Source of the DNA: Chamaecyparis obtusa
Lineage: Eukaryota; Streptophyta; Pinopsida; Cupressales; Cupressaceae
Length of the DNA: 64,000 nt
Direction: 5' to 3'
Assembly (NCBI GenBank): GCA_027943335.1
Contig: BSBK01001874.1
Coordinates: 354,501-418,500, forward strand
In this document: one piece after another, positions 44,924 through 56,144 of the stretch
Numbering within the stretch: position 1 is the stretch's first letter
Layout: each line of letters opens with the position of its first letter
The notes under the pieces: model-generated
Databases searched by the model: none
The model's input: the letters and a program-made list of their open reading frames with translations, nothing else
What the model was told of the DNA's origin: nothing
Made by a program: the position numbers and the translations under genes

Positions 44924-47900
44924 TGTCACGACCCTCTAGACATCATTTACTTTTTTTTCTTGAAGATATTTAATTATTCAGTGATAAGTAATATTATTTT
45001 CTTTTGTGTTACTTAGAATTGTAAATTAAAAGTTCATATTACATTATTGTTATTTAGTGGATTTTTATTTGTTCATTTATTTATTATCTCCTTAGACGGT
45101 AATTATTAAAGATTAAATCAGGATAAACTTAAAAGAATACCAAACTTTATTTAACAAAAATAATAATAATAATAATAAAACTCATAGCACCTGACTTTAT
45201 AAATAGATAATTATAATATTAAGCCAAGGTTTTAAATAATTACCAAATAATTAAAATAATAATAATGAAACCCATAACTATTTAAATTGACAAGTTTATA
45301 AGATAACCATATAACAATAAAACATTTGCCTCCATATCGGACTTACAAATTGGCAATGATCAAATTAAAATAAGATATAAACATTACACATTATAATATT
45401 GGAACCAAGACATTGGAAATAAAGCCAAAACAACAACAAAAAAAGAAAGCATTCATTCACGCAATGAAGGGCAGGAGATGGCGGTGAAGAGAGAGGGCAA
45501 TAGCATCCATCTCTGTACAAAAGACTAGCATCAATGGAATCGTGGCAGGCAAAGAATAATTGCATGACATCTACAGCCACGTGGAGATACCAGAATAAGA
45601 GAAATTTGAGTTAAGCCATCCGTAAAATTCTTCTGTAAAGAGCCATGACCACCTGTAGAAAACCGACTTAAAAAAAAGAAATAAAAGGACATCATCCGGT
45701 GTGGTATGAGGTAGGCTGGGAAGTAAAAAAAACCTATCTTATGTCTTGTTATTTTGATATACGGTGATAGACAGTGGCAGAAGCAAAAAAATACACAGCT
45801 GTGCGGGTTTAGAGAAACAGCGAGATATAAGAGAGGGCTTTGCTAATTCCATTCAACTAAAAGAAAAACACAGAAGGCAGTTGCACAAAATTTCTCATTT
45901 CCAATTCAAATAGGAAGGAAGTTGAAACGAACCAAGTATGTAACTTTTCTTTTTACTTTTCTTGAAAACATTGTTTAAATTCTCTGTTGAATAGAAATGG
46001 GGGAAAGGTGTAAATTTGAAAACCAGATTTGTTATAAAAGATGTGATTGACAATCTGGAACTTAGATAAAATTTAGAGGGTTTCTATGGATAATTGACCA
46101 TTAAAAATTCTGTAGGATTTATTGGCTACAAATTAAAATCTGAAGTGCAAATTTCATTTCTTAAAAAGATTTTGAGAATATTATGGATGTTTTTATTTAT
46201 TTATTTAAGTTCCTCTTGGAAACTTTTATTTATTTACTTTGAATACAAAAGAAGAGTGCAAAAAGAAATATTGGGTAGGGATTACAAGTCTGAAAACCAG
46301 ATACAAGGAAATGGTTTGGCATTCGGGTTACCTTGTGATAAATAGACTGTAGTGTTTTTAACATGTTTGTTATATGTCTTTGCTTCCATTTAATTCATAT
46401 GAATCGCACACAAAAAATTTTGGAAACATTCTTAAAATTCTAAATATATATATATTCATGACTCTTTTTTTTTTATGACATACTTTGGGACTGCTGTAAT
46501 TATTTTGACAATACTCAGAATTTTATATTTGTTGATAAATCTATCAAATATAGGCTGCTCACTCTTCCATATTTTTCTCACAAACATATGAGCTTTAAAG
46601 GCTTAAGATTTTCATATGACATTCAGTTTGGAATAAATCATAGAAGCCGTATCCTTGTTTCTAAAGAATATGTCTGTTATTTGGTAGAAAATTTTATGTC
46701 GGGTAGATTCAAATCTTTTAAACCAAGTGGTGTGACAACTTACAAGCTGTTTAGTGCCCATTTTTCAAAACAAAAGTTAGCTGTTCAAATTTTTAAATCT
46801 GCGGCTTCTTTCTTTCTCCCATAACCATTATTAAACCTTGAAAGGTCTCTAAATATTCTAAACTAGGACAGACAAGATTTAGGTTGTATCTTCTTACCTA
46901 GATAGATTAGCTTGTTTTATAGAATTATAATTGAAGACACCATTCTGTTAGGAATAATATGTAGGATATGCCATTATCATACATATACTGCAGATACTTG
47001 AAGGAATAAATGCTGCTGTCACAGCAGTCATAATTCTGGAAACTAAAATAATTCTTTAATCCCTTAGAAGGATGGATCTCTTGAAAGATTGAGCTAGGTA
47101 TACTCTCTTGAATTTTCTTGTAAAAATCAATGTCTATAATACAAACTCCGTAAATGGGCAGACAACATGCCAAATAGGAATCTTCAGCAGTAAGGCAAAG
47201 AATAGTATAAGGACAATGTGACAATAGGACCTAGGACATGTGCGTATAGGCAACCATATACATTGTCTAACTTAAACTTCATGATAAACACTATTGAAGT
47301 CATAGTAAGTAATTTCAGGATTCCGCCTAATTCACCCGAGTGGGTGTGTGATGGCAAGGAACTATTTGGAATGGGTAATTCCCTAAAAGGGTTTCATTCT
47401 CACTATAGTTACACCAAAAACCCATAGAAACCAGAACTACATACTACGTTATTGCGAATGAATTCAAGGGGCCTTGATCCCGTGGATACAGGTATGTAGG
47501 CAGCCTGGTAGGTGAAGGATACCCCAGTGCACAGGTTCCTTGAACATAATTATAATTAAAGTGATTTCATCTTAATAATCAAGACAAGATACAAACTTTC
47601 AAACTTATTTAACAAAAAGTGATTCTCAAGAAGGTATCTATACTCGGCCGGATGCCCAAAAACCGAGAGCAAGTATAGAACTTAAAATTAATCTCGGTGG
47701 TCTGTGCCTGGCCGTAAGCTCGGAATCCAAGGAAGGGTGCAGATCTTACTTTATAACCTTGTTAAGAATCCTTGGCACGGTCTTGGGCAGATTGTGAAAT
47801 TTCTTGCAAGCTATTCTAGACCCGATTGGTCTCAAAGAGTGTAAGTCTCTGATCAGAGCATTAAGTATTTCCTATCCTTATGAAACCATCCCAGATGGAT

Positions 47901-48144
47901 GAAAGAACGACCTCAATAACACTTACTACATCCTCTATTCCGCATGGATAGAGATTGGATCCGAACGATCCATTTATTTGCCCAAGACAGAAGAGCCCGG
48001 ATGGCTAAAGTGAAAGTTTTGTCCCGGATGGACTCATTTTAAAATTTATCTCCTGAGTAATCAATAACTAACTATATCAAGTAAGCAAAAAGAAAATTAG
48101 CCTTGTATTTAAGTTGTTTATTTTTAGTAAAGTTTCTAGTTATT
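44924..48144. other. Unresolved insertion between gag and protease of element B
   Basis: The gag frame of element B stops making sense just below 48170 and the protease frame begins near 44920, so about 3.2 kb of foreign DNA lies between. TGTCACGACCC at 44924 resembles an LTR start, but no matching TSD and CA end was found. A GGATACAGGTATGTAGGCAG word near 47484-47503 is typical of the 3' part of Ty3 LTRs, so a long solo LTR is likely. Contained ORFs show no domains. Confidence 0.45.
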
Positions 48145-48455
48145 TCAGTTATTATTATTCTTAAGGCAAGGTTGGTCTTTACAACTTTCAAATTGTTGGT
48201 CCGAATTTTCAGAATCAGAATCCTCATAATAAGCCCACATAACCTTGTTTGCTTTGCCCTCGGGTCTTAAAGGACGATCATGGTTTATGTCATAAGGTCC
48301 TTTGCAATAGAAACACAATTTCTTCTTCCGCAAACCATTAAGTGTTTCCCTATCAAGAGGTGCAAAAGATTTATCTCTATTTTTGGTTTTAAATTCAGTC
48401 CTCTCTAGTTTCTTAAAGAATGGCTTATTGTCCTTGCTAGAGGAAGTTGCCTTGG

Positions 48456-50014
48456 TGTCATGAACCATGAATTAACGTATGTAGTGCAAAAAAATATAGA
48501 AATTTTAATGGATGACGTATTTGTAGCAAAATACACATTTCCTTCTATATGGTTAAATTCTCAATAATAAATAATGTACAAGTATAATCATATATAGTAA
48601 ACAAATTATAAAAATAATAAATAATAATAATTATATAATTGTTTGAAATAATGCTATAATGTATTATTAGACTAATTAAATAAATTAATCAATAATCTAG
48701 ATGTATTAAAATAATGATAATTATTTAATTCTAAATTAATAATTAAATGTGTCTCTTATATTATCTCCTATTAATATTAAGTATACTAATAAATGATTAG
48801 ATTCCCTATATTAATAATTAAAATAGTTTTCTAATTAATAAATAATTAGTATTAAAGTCTCGTACATTGTAAATAAGGGAAAAGTTATAAGTTACAAATA
48901 TCACCCATAAATAATTATAATTAATAATAATACCACCCATAAAGAGTTTTATAATAATCAAATGTAAATTATTAATACTAATACTATAATTCAAAAGACG
49001 TGACTAGTCATGTTTATATATATATTTAGTGGGCAAAGACATTATATCATGGAGGGAAAGGGAAGAACATTGAAGAAATAATATGGAAAAACTTGGGAGA
49101 TAATAATATAGGAGAAAATAAAGGAGAAAAGATAGGAGAAAATGAAGGAGAAAAGATAGGAGAAAATAAAGGAGGAAATGTAGGAGGAACTCAAGGGAAG
49201 AAAATGAATATATATATTTCCCATAAAAAAAGATGAATAGTCACGGAATGAAAGATAAAATAATATTATAATATAAAATAGACATCTTCAAAAGACTAAG
49301 AAATATTTATTATATCAAGGAGGGAATACTATTTATGAGAAATGAACAAGAAATTTATGTACTTCGATTAGGACATAGATTTATATACATAGATATTAAA
49401 ATGATATAATTATATATGCTTTATAATAAATATATTTAAAGTAAAGTATTATATACATATATATTGAATATGTTTAATTATTAATAATCAAAATTATATA
49501 TATCTATATTATTGATAATCATAATTACATATATAATTTATATATGTTAATAAGAATGAAATTATATATGAGCTATGTTATAGAAGTTTATTTATATTTT
49601 TGTTATATAAATTATTAATATATACTTATTCAATTCCTTAATAACTCACTAATCACTATTAAGAGGATAGGGAGTGTGTGCAGGAAAAGGCAAGTAATTG
49701 GTCACATGATAGAAAGATCCTGAGATAGGTAGAACCTTGAGGGAATCCACTTGTAGACTATGCATGTGTCCTAGCACAATAAATCTACCATCTTTCTTAA
49801 GATCTGTGGTTAGGAGTGAAGGAATTAGAGCTTAAGCATATATTGTGAATTAGAGATTATTCTTAATATAATATAATTTATATGCATAATGACGTATGAT
49901 AATTACTGGAAATTGGCATCCTCCTAGTATGAAACATTACAATTTGACATAAACCAACCCCTAATAAGGTATTTGAGAACAATTCAAGTAAGGGTCCAAA
50001 AAGGGATCATTACA
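48456..50014 (-). mobile_element. Solo LTR (1,559 bp) inside gag of element B
   Basis: Plus-strand ends are TGTCATGAACC and GGGATCATTACA, with CTTGG on both sides (48451-48455 and 50015-50019). No internal domain is present. It is very AT-rich and holds a purine-rich tandem repeat at 49108-49190. Confidence 0.88.
49108..49190 (+). repeat. Purine-rich tandem repeat, about 24 bp, 3.5 units
   Basis: Units of the form ATAGGAGAAAATAAAGGAGA repeat with small changes. The strand is almost entirely A and G over this stretch. Confidence 0.75.
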
Positions 50015-51153
50015 CTTGGGCTGAAATTTATTCACTAGAGCTGCATGCAAATGCTTCTGGCTTTCTTCATAGCATCATTCAGTGTGAAAGGATCAAAAGC
50101 CTTTACCCAACCTCTAACTGGTTTGGCTAAGCCTTCAATAAATAATACTATCAACCTCCTCTCTGGTATGTCTGGCACCATAACTGAGGACCGCTGAAAC
50201 TCATTAATAAAATGCTCTAAGCTCCCTGTCTATTTCAGTTGTGCCAGGTCTCTAAAGTAGAGCTCTGGATCTTTCCTATCAAACCTCTCAACCAATCTGT
50301 CCACGAAGTCCTAGTAAGAAGTCACCCGGTTGTGCTAAAGAGTGATCAACCCATGATACCACCAATCATGAGCTACTCCCTCCAAATGTAACGTGGCATA
50401 TTTTATTGCCTCAATCTCTGTCATAGGCCTCAATGTTAGAAAAGTATCAAGCTTGCGGATCCAAGCTTTTGCTATCAATCTACCACTACCATCAAAAGTG
50501 GACAAGGAAAGTTTGCCTGTAGCACGCTTTAATTCATTATTCTACCCCCTGAGTCTCATATCCTATCTGACTGCACGGTAGTGTTCTCTCCTTTGGTTCA
50601 CAAACCTTTCAAAGGTCATCCTTTCTTGCACATATGGGGCCAATAGTTCCCACTCATCATTTGCACCATAAGAATGTCTACAAACATCTCATCCCCAATT
50701 TCCTCTACTAGATCTTGCACTGGTTCCTCCCTAACAAAGGAAGGACGTGTGGGTCTATCTGTTGTCCTAGAGTGTGTCGTCTATGCCAGCTGTTGTCCTA
50801 GACTATGTCCTCTATGCTCGTGGAGAACCTATAGCACTCCTGTTATCCTCATGTTCCCGATCCTGTCTTGCTGGAGGGTTCATGCGCAAAATCATAGTGG
50901 TAAGAGCTTGCAACGCATGAGCTACCTATTGCCACCCTGTAATCACAACTCTATAAAACTCCCTGGTTTCCGAATCTTCATTGTTCCTATTTCTCCTGGG
51001 TGGGCTGCCATCACACATGTCACCCATGGTGACCGGCTATGGTTCTAAGACCTGTTCACCTTCAAGTAAGGCTCTCTTGCATGTATAATACCTGTGTGGA
51101 CCAATCTCCTCTGGCTGCATGTAATAACTAAACCCTCAGGATGGTAGGATTTA

Positions 51154-51165
51154 GCTTTGATACCA
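51154..51165 (-). promoter_or_regulatory. Primer-binding site of element B
   Basis: On the minus strand it reads TGGTATCAAAGC, one base from the tRNA-iMet complement TGGTATCAGAGC, and starts one base after the LTR end. Confidence 0.75.
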
Positions 51166-51166
51166 C

Positions 51167-52524
51167 TGTAAGAACCATTCACAGGCTCTAACTGCTGAAG
51201 TTGTTTTATCTCAATATTTGTTTTGAAAGTTTATAATTTTTTTGTGGTTTTCACAAGTTTTAGAGCAAAAAGCAAATATACCATAATCTGAAATTCTGAA
51301 ACAATTTGAAATACTGCTGCAATTTTTATTTATTTTCTAATGAAATACAAATAAAAAATCCAAACAATCCTTTATTGGAAAATGATCACCAAAGGCATCT
51401 ATGACATACATAAAAAAAAACCTAGAATAAATCCATCACGGGCTACTGCAATTATTTTTGCTGAAGTAGTAAATGTTGAAGATGTCGTTCTGTCTCCTAA
51501 ACCCTTACGCCATCCAAATAAAACTCTATTATTTTCTACAGGCAAAAACTGCACTTTCCAGCATGTGCACCATGAACATAAATAGGCTGCGATTTGTGAT
51601 ATTCAGCCACGCTTCAGCTAGCCTCTTATGATATAATTTTTCTTCGTCAATCCCCAACTGCCAGCAGATATTATCTTTCCACAACTGCAAGTAAAACCCT
51701 CTGCTGAAGCACAATAAGAATCTTTGGATAAAACCCTCTCCACAATACCAAATTCACCAGGTATTTCACTGGCTCAAATGGCGAACACAAAAGAAAACTA
51801 CGTTTCTCCAATGGTGAAATGCTGAAAACCCTTGTCCAAAACTCAGAGCAAGAAACAATAATCAATAACAATAACAATGGATAGCTCATTCTTCATTTCC
51901 CAAGCAAATATAGGCCTCCAAAACCCTAATCGAAAATCCTCTTCAAGGCTGCGATTTTATTTAATGAAATAACATTAAATAAAATCATTAACATTTAATT
52001 GAATTAAACTTAAGGAAAGCTTTTAATAATCCTCCTCCAAAATAAAATACTCAATTGGCCCCATTCGATGTGTTATAAACCCATCACTTAAGTGATTTAA
52101 ATATAAAGTCAGTTTAACTTTATATTAAATCCTTTGCCATTTAATTAATATATAACCACTCAAAATTGAATAACTCTCTCAAAAATGAGAATCTGGCTTA
52201 ACCATCTGGAATTGGAGTTGGCCTAATAATTTCCCATGTGATCAAATAATATTTCTAAAAATAGCAGGGATCCATCTCTATGGTTCAAAAATAAACCCAA
52301 ATATAGAAACCTTTGCTAAAAATAGTGAAATCCATATAACTAAGCCAAAAACAATCTCTTAAGCCAACTTAAAACATTGAGCTCTACCAATACTAAACCA
52401 TCAGAAAACCATACCTTCACTGTGCTTGAAAAGACCCCCTATCCATGCCTACTAGCCTACGAGGGTCCATTGATAGGCTAATCACTTACTAGCATGATGT
52501 CGCTAGCTAGAAGGGGACATCACA
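51167..52524 (-). repeat. 5' LTR of element B (1,358 bp)
   Basis: On the plus strand it begins TGTAAGAACC and ends AAGGGGACATCACA. A near copy lies at 22334-23690. The neighbouring primer site fixes the orientation. Confidence 0.85.
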
Positions 52525-53247
52525 TCATTTGAGCTTATTATTGTCATATCAGACACAGCTTTCAGCAATACTCAAAGCATGCATATAAAGTCATATCAGA
52601 GATGTATCAGAGATGGCTTGCATATTTTGCACATTCATAATTCTATATCAGACACAACAAGCAGAACAAGGTATTGAGATTTCTCTCAGATGTTGCATGT
52701 AATTACCTGCATATCAGAAACAACAAATATATGTTATCATGATTGTTATGCAATCAAAATTAAATTATATTTGAGCCATATTTCATATGCATTTGGAATT
52801 AAGCATCACTCAATTATTACTTGAATAGCAGAAAATGTTTTTATATTGATTGAATTGTGAAGAATTCAAGTAGTGTCTCAGAATTAGAAAAAAGGAACAT
52901 TATAATACACATACAAAATATGCATCACAAAACAATTCAAAATTGTCTACCTAATGGTCTTAAAATTGGACTCCCAATGACTCTCTGCACAGTCACAACA
53001 TTCTCAGTCACAAAAAAAAGCTAAAAACAATGATAAATAAATGTCTCTCGTCGCAGGTTTAAATGCTAAAAAAAGAACAAATTATATGCTTTTAAAGTTG
53101 AGCTTTATTATGTTTGGACCCATGATTTCTTGTAATTTTTTATGCAATTTATAGTGATTTTTATTAATGTTATAGCGTCAGTCAGATTAGATATCAATTT
53201 GTTTTATGAGAATCAAATAAAACATTAATTGTGATTAATAATTATTC

Positions 53248-53288
<41 letters not shown>

Positions 53289-53374
53289 AATGTGATTATA
53301 TTATACTTAAGTATTTAATGTAATAATTATTGATTAATATAATGACCAATATATATTATCACAGCCCATGATAA
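52525..53374. other. Sequence between element B and the Copia element
   Basis: No gene. The stretch at about 52550-52910 shares words with about 57540-57645 (ATGCATATCAGAAACAAC, then a GGAACATTA-type end), so both may be remnants of one LTR family. A (TA)17 microsatellite lies at 53251-53285. Confidence 0.4.
53251..53285. repeat. (TA)n microsatellite
   Basis: Uninterrupted TA dinucleotides over 35 bases. Confidence 0.95.
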
Positions 53375-53953
53375 TGTTGAAGAACATTCATAGTGTTGAT
53401 GACACTGTAATATTGAGAACGATACATGTGTATTGTGGCACATAGTCACTGTGTGGTCCTATAAATATTATGTATTGGCACACATCGTTACTGTGTGCCG
53501 CAATACATATTACATAATATGTATCGCAAGCATAGTTCCAAGACTCGGACTCGCCTCGGACTCGAAAAGCTCAAAATGGACTCGGACTCGGACTCGGCAA
53601 GGACTTGGCAAGGACTCGGCAAATCAAAAAACCCATGAAATGCAAAGATTTTCAAGGATTTTAAGTTTTTTTCGTTGCAATATTTAGTCAATTAACATCT
53701 AATACACAATAATTGAGATAAATAGAAACTCCTTTGCACACATACACAACTTTGCATGGATCACATAAGTAAAAATACAAATTTCTGAAGAAAAATAGTC
53801 AAAGTTAAACCAAATAACATATAGAAATCTGAAATATAGTGTCACTGTCAAATCAAAATGTCTACAATATTCATGGAATATGAAATCCATGGAATCAGAA
53901 GTTCAAAACATATATCAAAGATTCAAAATAAAAGCTCATAGCCTCATAGTAGC

Positions 53954-54166
53954 CTATGTCCTCCTACGAGTACGCTTAAAATGACTCATGGAAGACTCTA
54001 GAGCCATCCTCTCTCCCTGTGTCTGAGGCTGAACCGAAACAGGATCCTCAGTGACATTCTCATTGGCACCCTCCTCCTCATCATCATCCTCATCATCACC
54101 CTCCTCATAATCCTCGTCATCAGACTCGAATGCATCCACCAAGACAGCCTCACGTCCAGCCAACAC
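53954..54166 (-). pseudogene. Acidic C-terminal transposase remnant
   Basis: The frame is dominated by D and E (D-D-E-D-Y-E-E-G-D-D-E-D) and ends in a basic R-T-R-R-R-T tail. Such an acidic end after hATC is common in plant hAT transposases. A stop just upstream separates it from more readable sequence. It shows that this element is a deletion derivative. Assignment is by composition and context only. Confidence 0.4.
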
Positions 54167-54385
54167 CTACTCCTCTGAACACCTCAAAGCGTAGTACCCC
54201 TCTTGAAAGGCTTGCTCCAGTGCTCTCTCCACCTCCGGCATGCAGACACTCCATGCCTGTAGTAGCTCTGGGTCTCACCAACTGATCACACTTTCCGAAG
54301 GCTGATAACTGAACTCAATAATTCCCTCATGCCATCCCGATGTCCCAACTCACAATTGTGGTGTTCCTCAAAAGGACGATGGGGG

Positions 54386-54460
54386 TCTAGGGGGCAACAC
54401 CCCCAGCGGGGTCGAGGGGCAACGCCCCCGCGGGGTCCTGGGGCAGAGCCCGAGGCGCGC
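54386..54460. repeat. GC-rich tandem hairpin repeats, about 25 bp, three units
   Basis: Each unit begins GGGGTC and contains GGGGCAACGCCCCC or a variant, which is self-complementary. The stretch is strikingly GC- and CpG-rich against an AT-rich background. Confidence 0.75.
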
Positions 54461-55204
54461 TCAAGACCAAATTAGCACCTTCAAACCCACACAGAAGTCC
54501 ATGGAACACACCATTTTTGTGATTTTCTTCCGCTCCCATACTCTTTTCTGCCAAGCGCTTATATTTTCTTCACTGCTTGCTTATGCCCTTCCCTTCGGTA
54601 CTATTCGTTCTTCACTGTGAACTATTTTGTTTTGTCGTCGTTTTTTTTTTTTTAAGAACCTTCTCCTCCCTACCAGTCCTTCCTTGCCGTCAAGAACTGA
54701 ATTCCTCTGTACTCTTTTTGATTTCCAGACTTATTTCTTGCCGTACGAAATGTATGTTTCAACTTTCAACTTCCCTCAGTCTACCAATTGTATTATTCAA
54801 ATCTCAGGGTTTCAAATCGCCGTATGTCTAGGCAACAGCGCCAAATGCTTTTTAATGCTGCAACCGGCCGAGTCCTGGCCTCGGGACTCACCAAAGACAT
54901 ATTATAAAAGGCAAAACAAACCAAAAAAACGAAGTGAAATAATAAAAAAATGCCTTTTTTAAGCGCTGACCGCCGGCCGAGTCCAGGCATCAGGACTCAC
55001 CGAGTCCGGCGAGTCCATAGACTCAACAGGACTCGGCAAGTCCATGCCTGACTCAGCCGAGTCCGAGTCTAGAGGCAGCCAGACTTGGCTGGCCTGACTC
55101 TAGCTCGGACTCGCCGAGTCAGGCATGGACTCGCCGAGTCTTGGAATGTTGATCGCAAGTGTTTAAAACCTCATACGTATTGCATAACACGAGACATGTC
55201 TTCT

Positions 55205-55226
55205 CACACACACACACACACACACA
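55205..55226. repeat. (CA)11 microsatellite in the Copia LTR
   Basis: Uninterrupted CA dinucleotides, followed by a short TA run. Confidence 0.9.
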
Positions 55227-55411
55227 GATATATATATTATGAGAGGCCTGCATTTGAAACTCATAGAAATACAGAAGTGTTAGTGTTAGTAAAAGTGTAG
55301 TGCCTCTCACTATATCTATTGAATTTAAAAGAACTATATCAGTCTACAAAGAGTCAATATATAAAGATAAGAAATAAAATTAATGTTACTTCTGATCCAT
55401 ATTCTTTAACA

Positions 55412-55423
55412 TGATATCAAAGC
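55412..55423 (+). promoter_or_regulatory. Primer-binding site of Copia element H
   Basis: TGATATCAAAGC directly follows the LTR end CA. It differs from TGGTATCAGAGC at two positions by transitions. Confidence 0.6.
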
Positions 55424-55764
55424 ATCGGTGAAGTAATACCAAGAGCAAATACTAGAAGATAGAATTGATGGAGAAAACAACTTCGTCTCATGGAAGCTTA
55501 GGTTAATGATGGCTTTAAGAGATCTAGAGTTAGACTCTCTTGTTGAGAAAGTTTTACCTATGCCGGATGATGAAGATGGAAAAGCTCAATGGAAAAGAAG
55601 CAACAATAAAGCCATGAAAATGATCATTGATGCTGTAAAAGATCATATAGTTCCTATTATATTAAAACTAGACACTGCACATGCTATGTTTGTCTTCCTA
55701 GAAAACATGTATGAAATAAACAATACCAGTCGAGCTCTCACACTCAAGCAGCAATTGCATCATG

Positions 55765-56131
55765 TGTTAAAGTATTATTCGTTCGTGTTTAATAAATGAC
55801 AAGATAATCATGATATGCATATAAATATAGATATATTTATATATATATACTATATAATATAGTTGAAAAGTAAGTATATATTAATATGCATGTGTATAAT
55901 AATATATATTATACAAAGTATGAATAAACTATTAGATATGTTAACTAATAGTTATGTAATGAAGTGACATGACCATAAGTATATACGGTCATGTCTATTC
56001 ATTACATGACTATTCAATATATACATATATTCTATTGTTATTGTAGAATCAATCAATAACGAAGGCAATTGTATTCTACAATATCACACTAGTATATATT
56101 ATCTCTATAGGACGATCCAGTTTTCACAACA
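55765..56131 (+). repeat. 5' LTR of the 367-bp-LTR element
   Basis: Differs from 60093-60459 at only a handful of positions. Confidence 0.95.
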
Positions 56132-56144
56132 TGGTATCAGAGCC
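56132..56144 (+). promoter_or_regulatory. Primer-binding site of the 367-bp-LTR element
   Basis: TGGTATCAGAGCC, an exact match to the tRNA-iMet complement, directly at the LTR end. Confidence 0.9.

Larger units (their letters stand above)
48145..50990 (-). pseudogene. gag: Gag of element B, split by a solo LTR
   Basis: About 50990-50020 on the minus strand encodes a Retrotrans_gag domain (A-H-D-W-W-Y, then R-F-D-R-K-D-P-E-L-Y-F) with several stops. The frame resumes at about 48450 and runs to 48145. It includes K-N-R-D-K-S-F-A-P and a zinc-knuckle remnant C-F-Y-C-K-G-P-Y-D-I-N-H-D, where the fourth ligand is an arginine. The solo LTR between the parts has a CTTGG duplication, and the coding sequence lines up across it. 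Confidence 0.75.
35690..52524 (-). mobile_element. Ty3-type LTR retrotransposon B, split by nested insertions
   Basis: Read on the minus strand from 52524: 5' LTR (52524-51167), tRNA-iMet-type primer site, gag, protease, reverse transcriptase, RNase H. Gag is interrupted by a solo LTR (48456-50014). The gag-protease junction is interrupted by about 3.2 kb (roughly 44930-48145). Reverse transcriptase is interrupted by element A (36535-43889). The element breaks off in RNase H near 35690; integrase and the 3' LTR were not found. Many stops and frameshifts show that it is old. Confidence 0.85.
53531..55151. mobile_element. Non-autonomous hAT-type element (1.62 kb) with GACTCGG subterminal repeats
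   Basis: ATCGCAAG is duplicated perfectly (53523-53530 and 55152-55159). Terminal repeats are CATAGTTCCAAGACTCGG and, inverted, CAACATTCCAAGACTCGG. The first 100 and last 200 bases hold many copies of GACTCGG or CCGAGTC in both orientations, the usual arrangement of hAT transposase-binding sites. A short acidic ORF (54166-53954) may be the C-terminus of the parent transposase. Confidence 0.88.

Noticed and set aside
44924..48144. A solo LTR with exact ends starting TGTCACGACCC
   Set aside because: No CA end with a matching 5-bp duplication was found. CTCATTTT at both sides could be chance, so the block is reported as unresolved.
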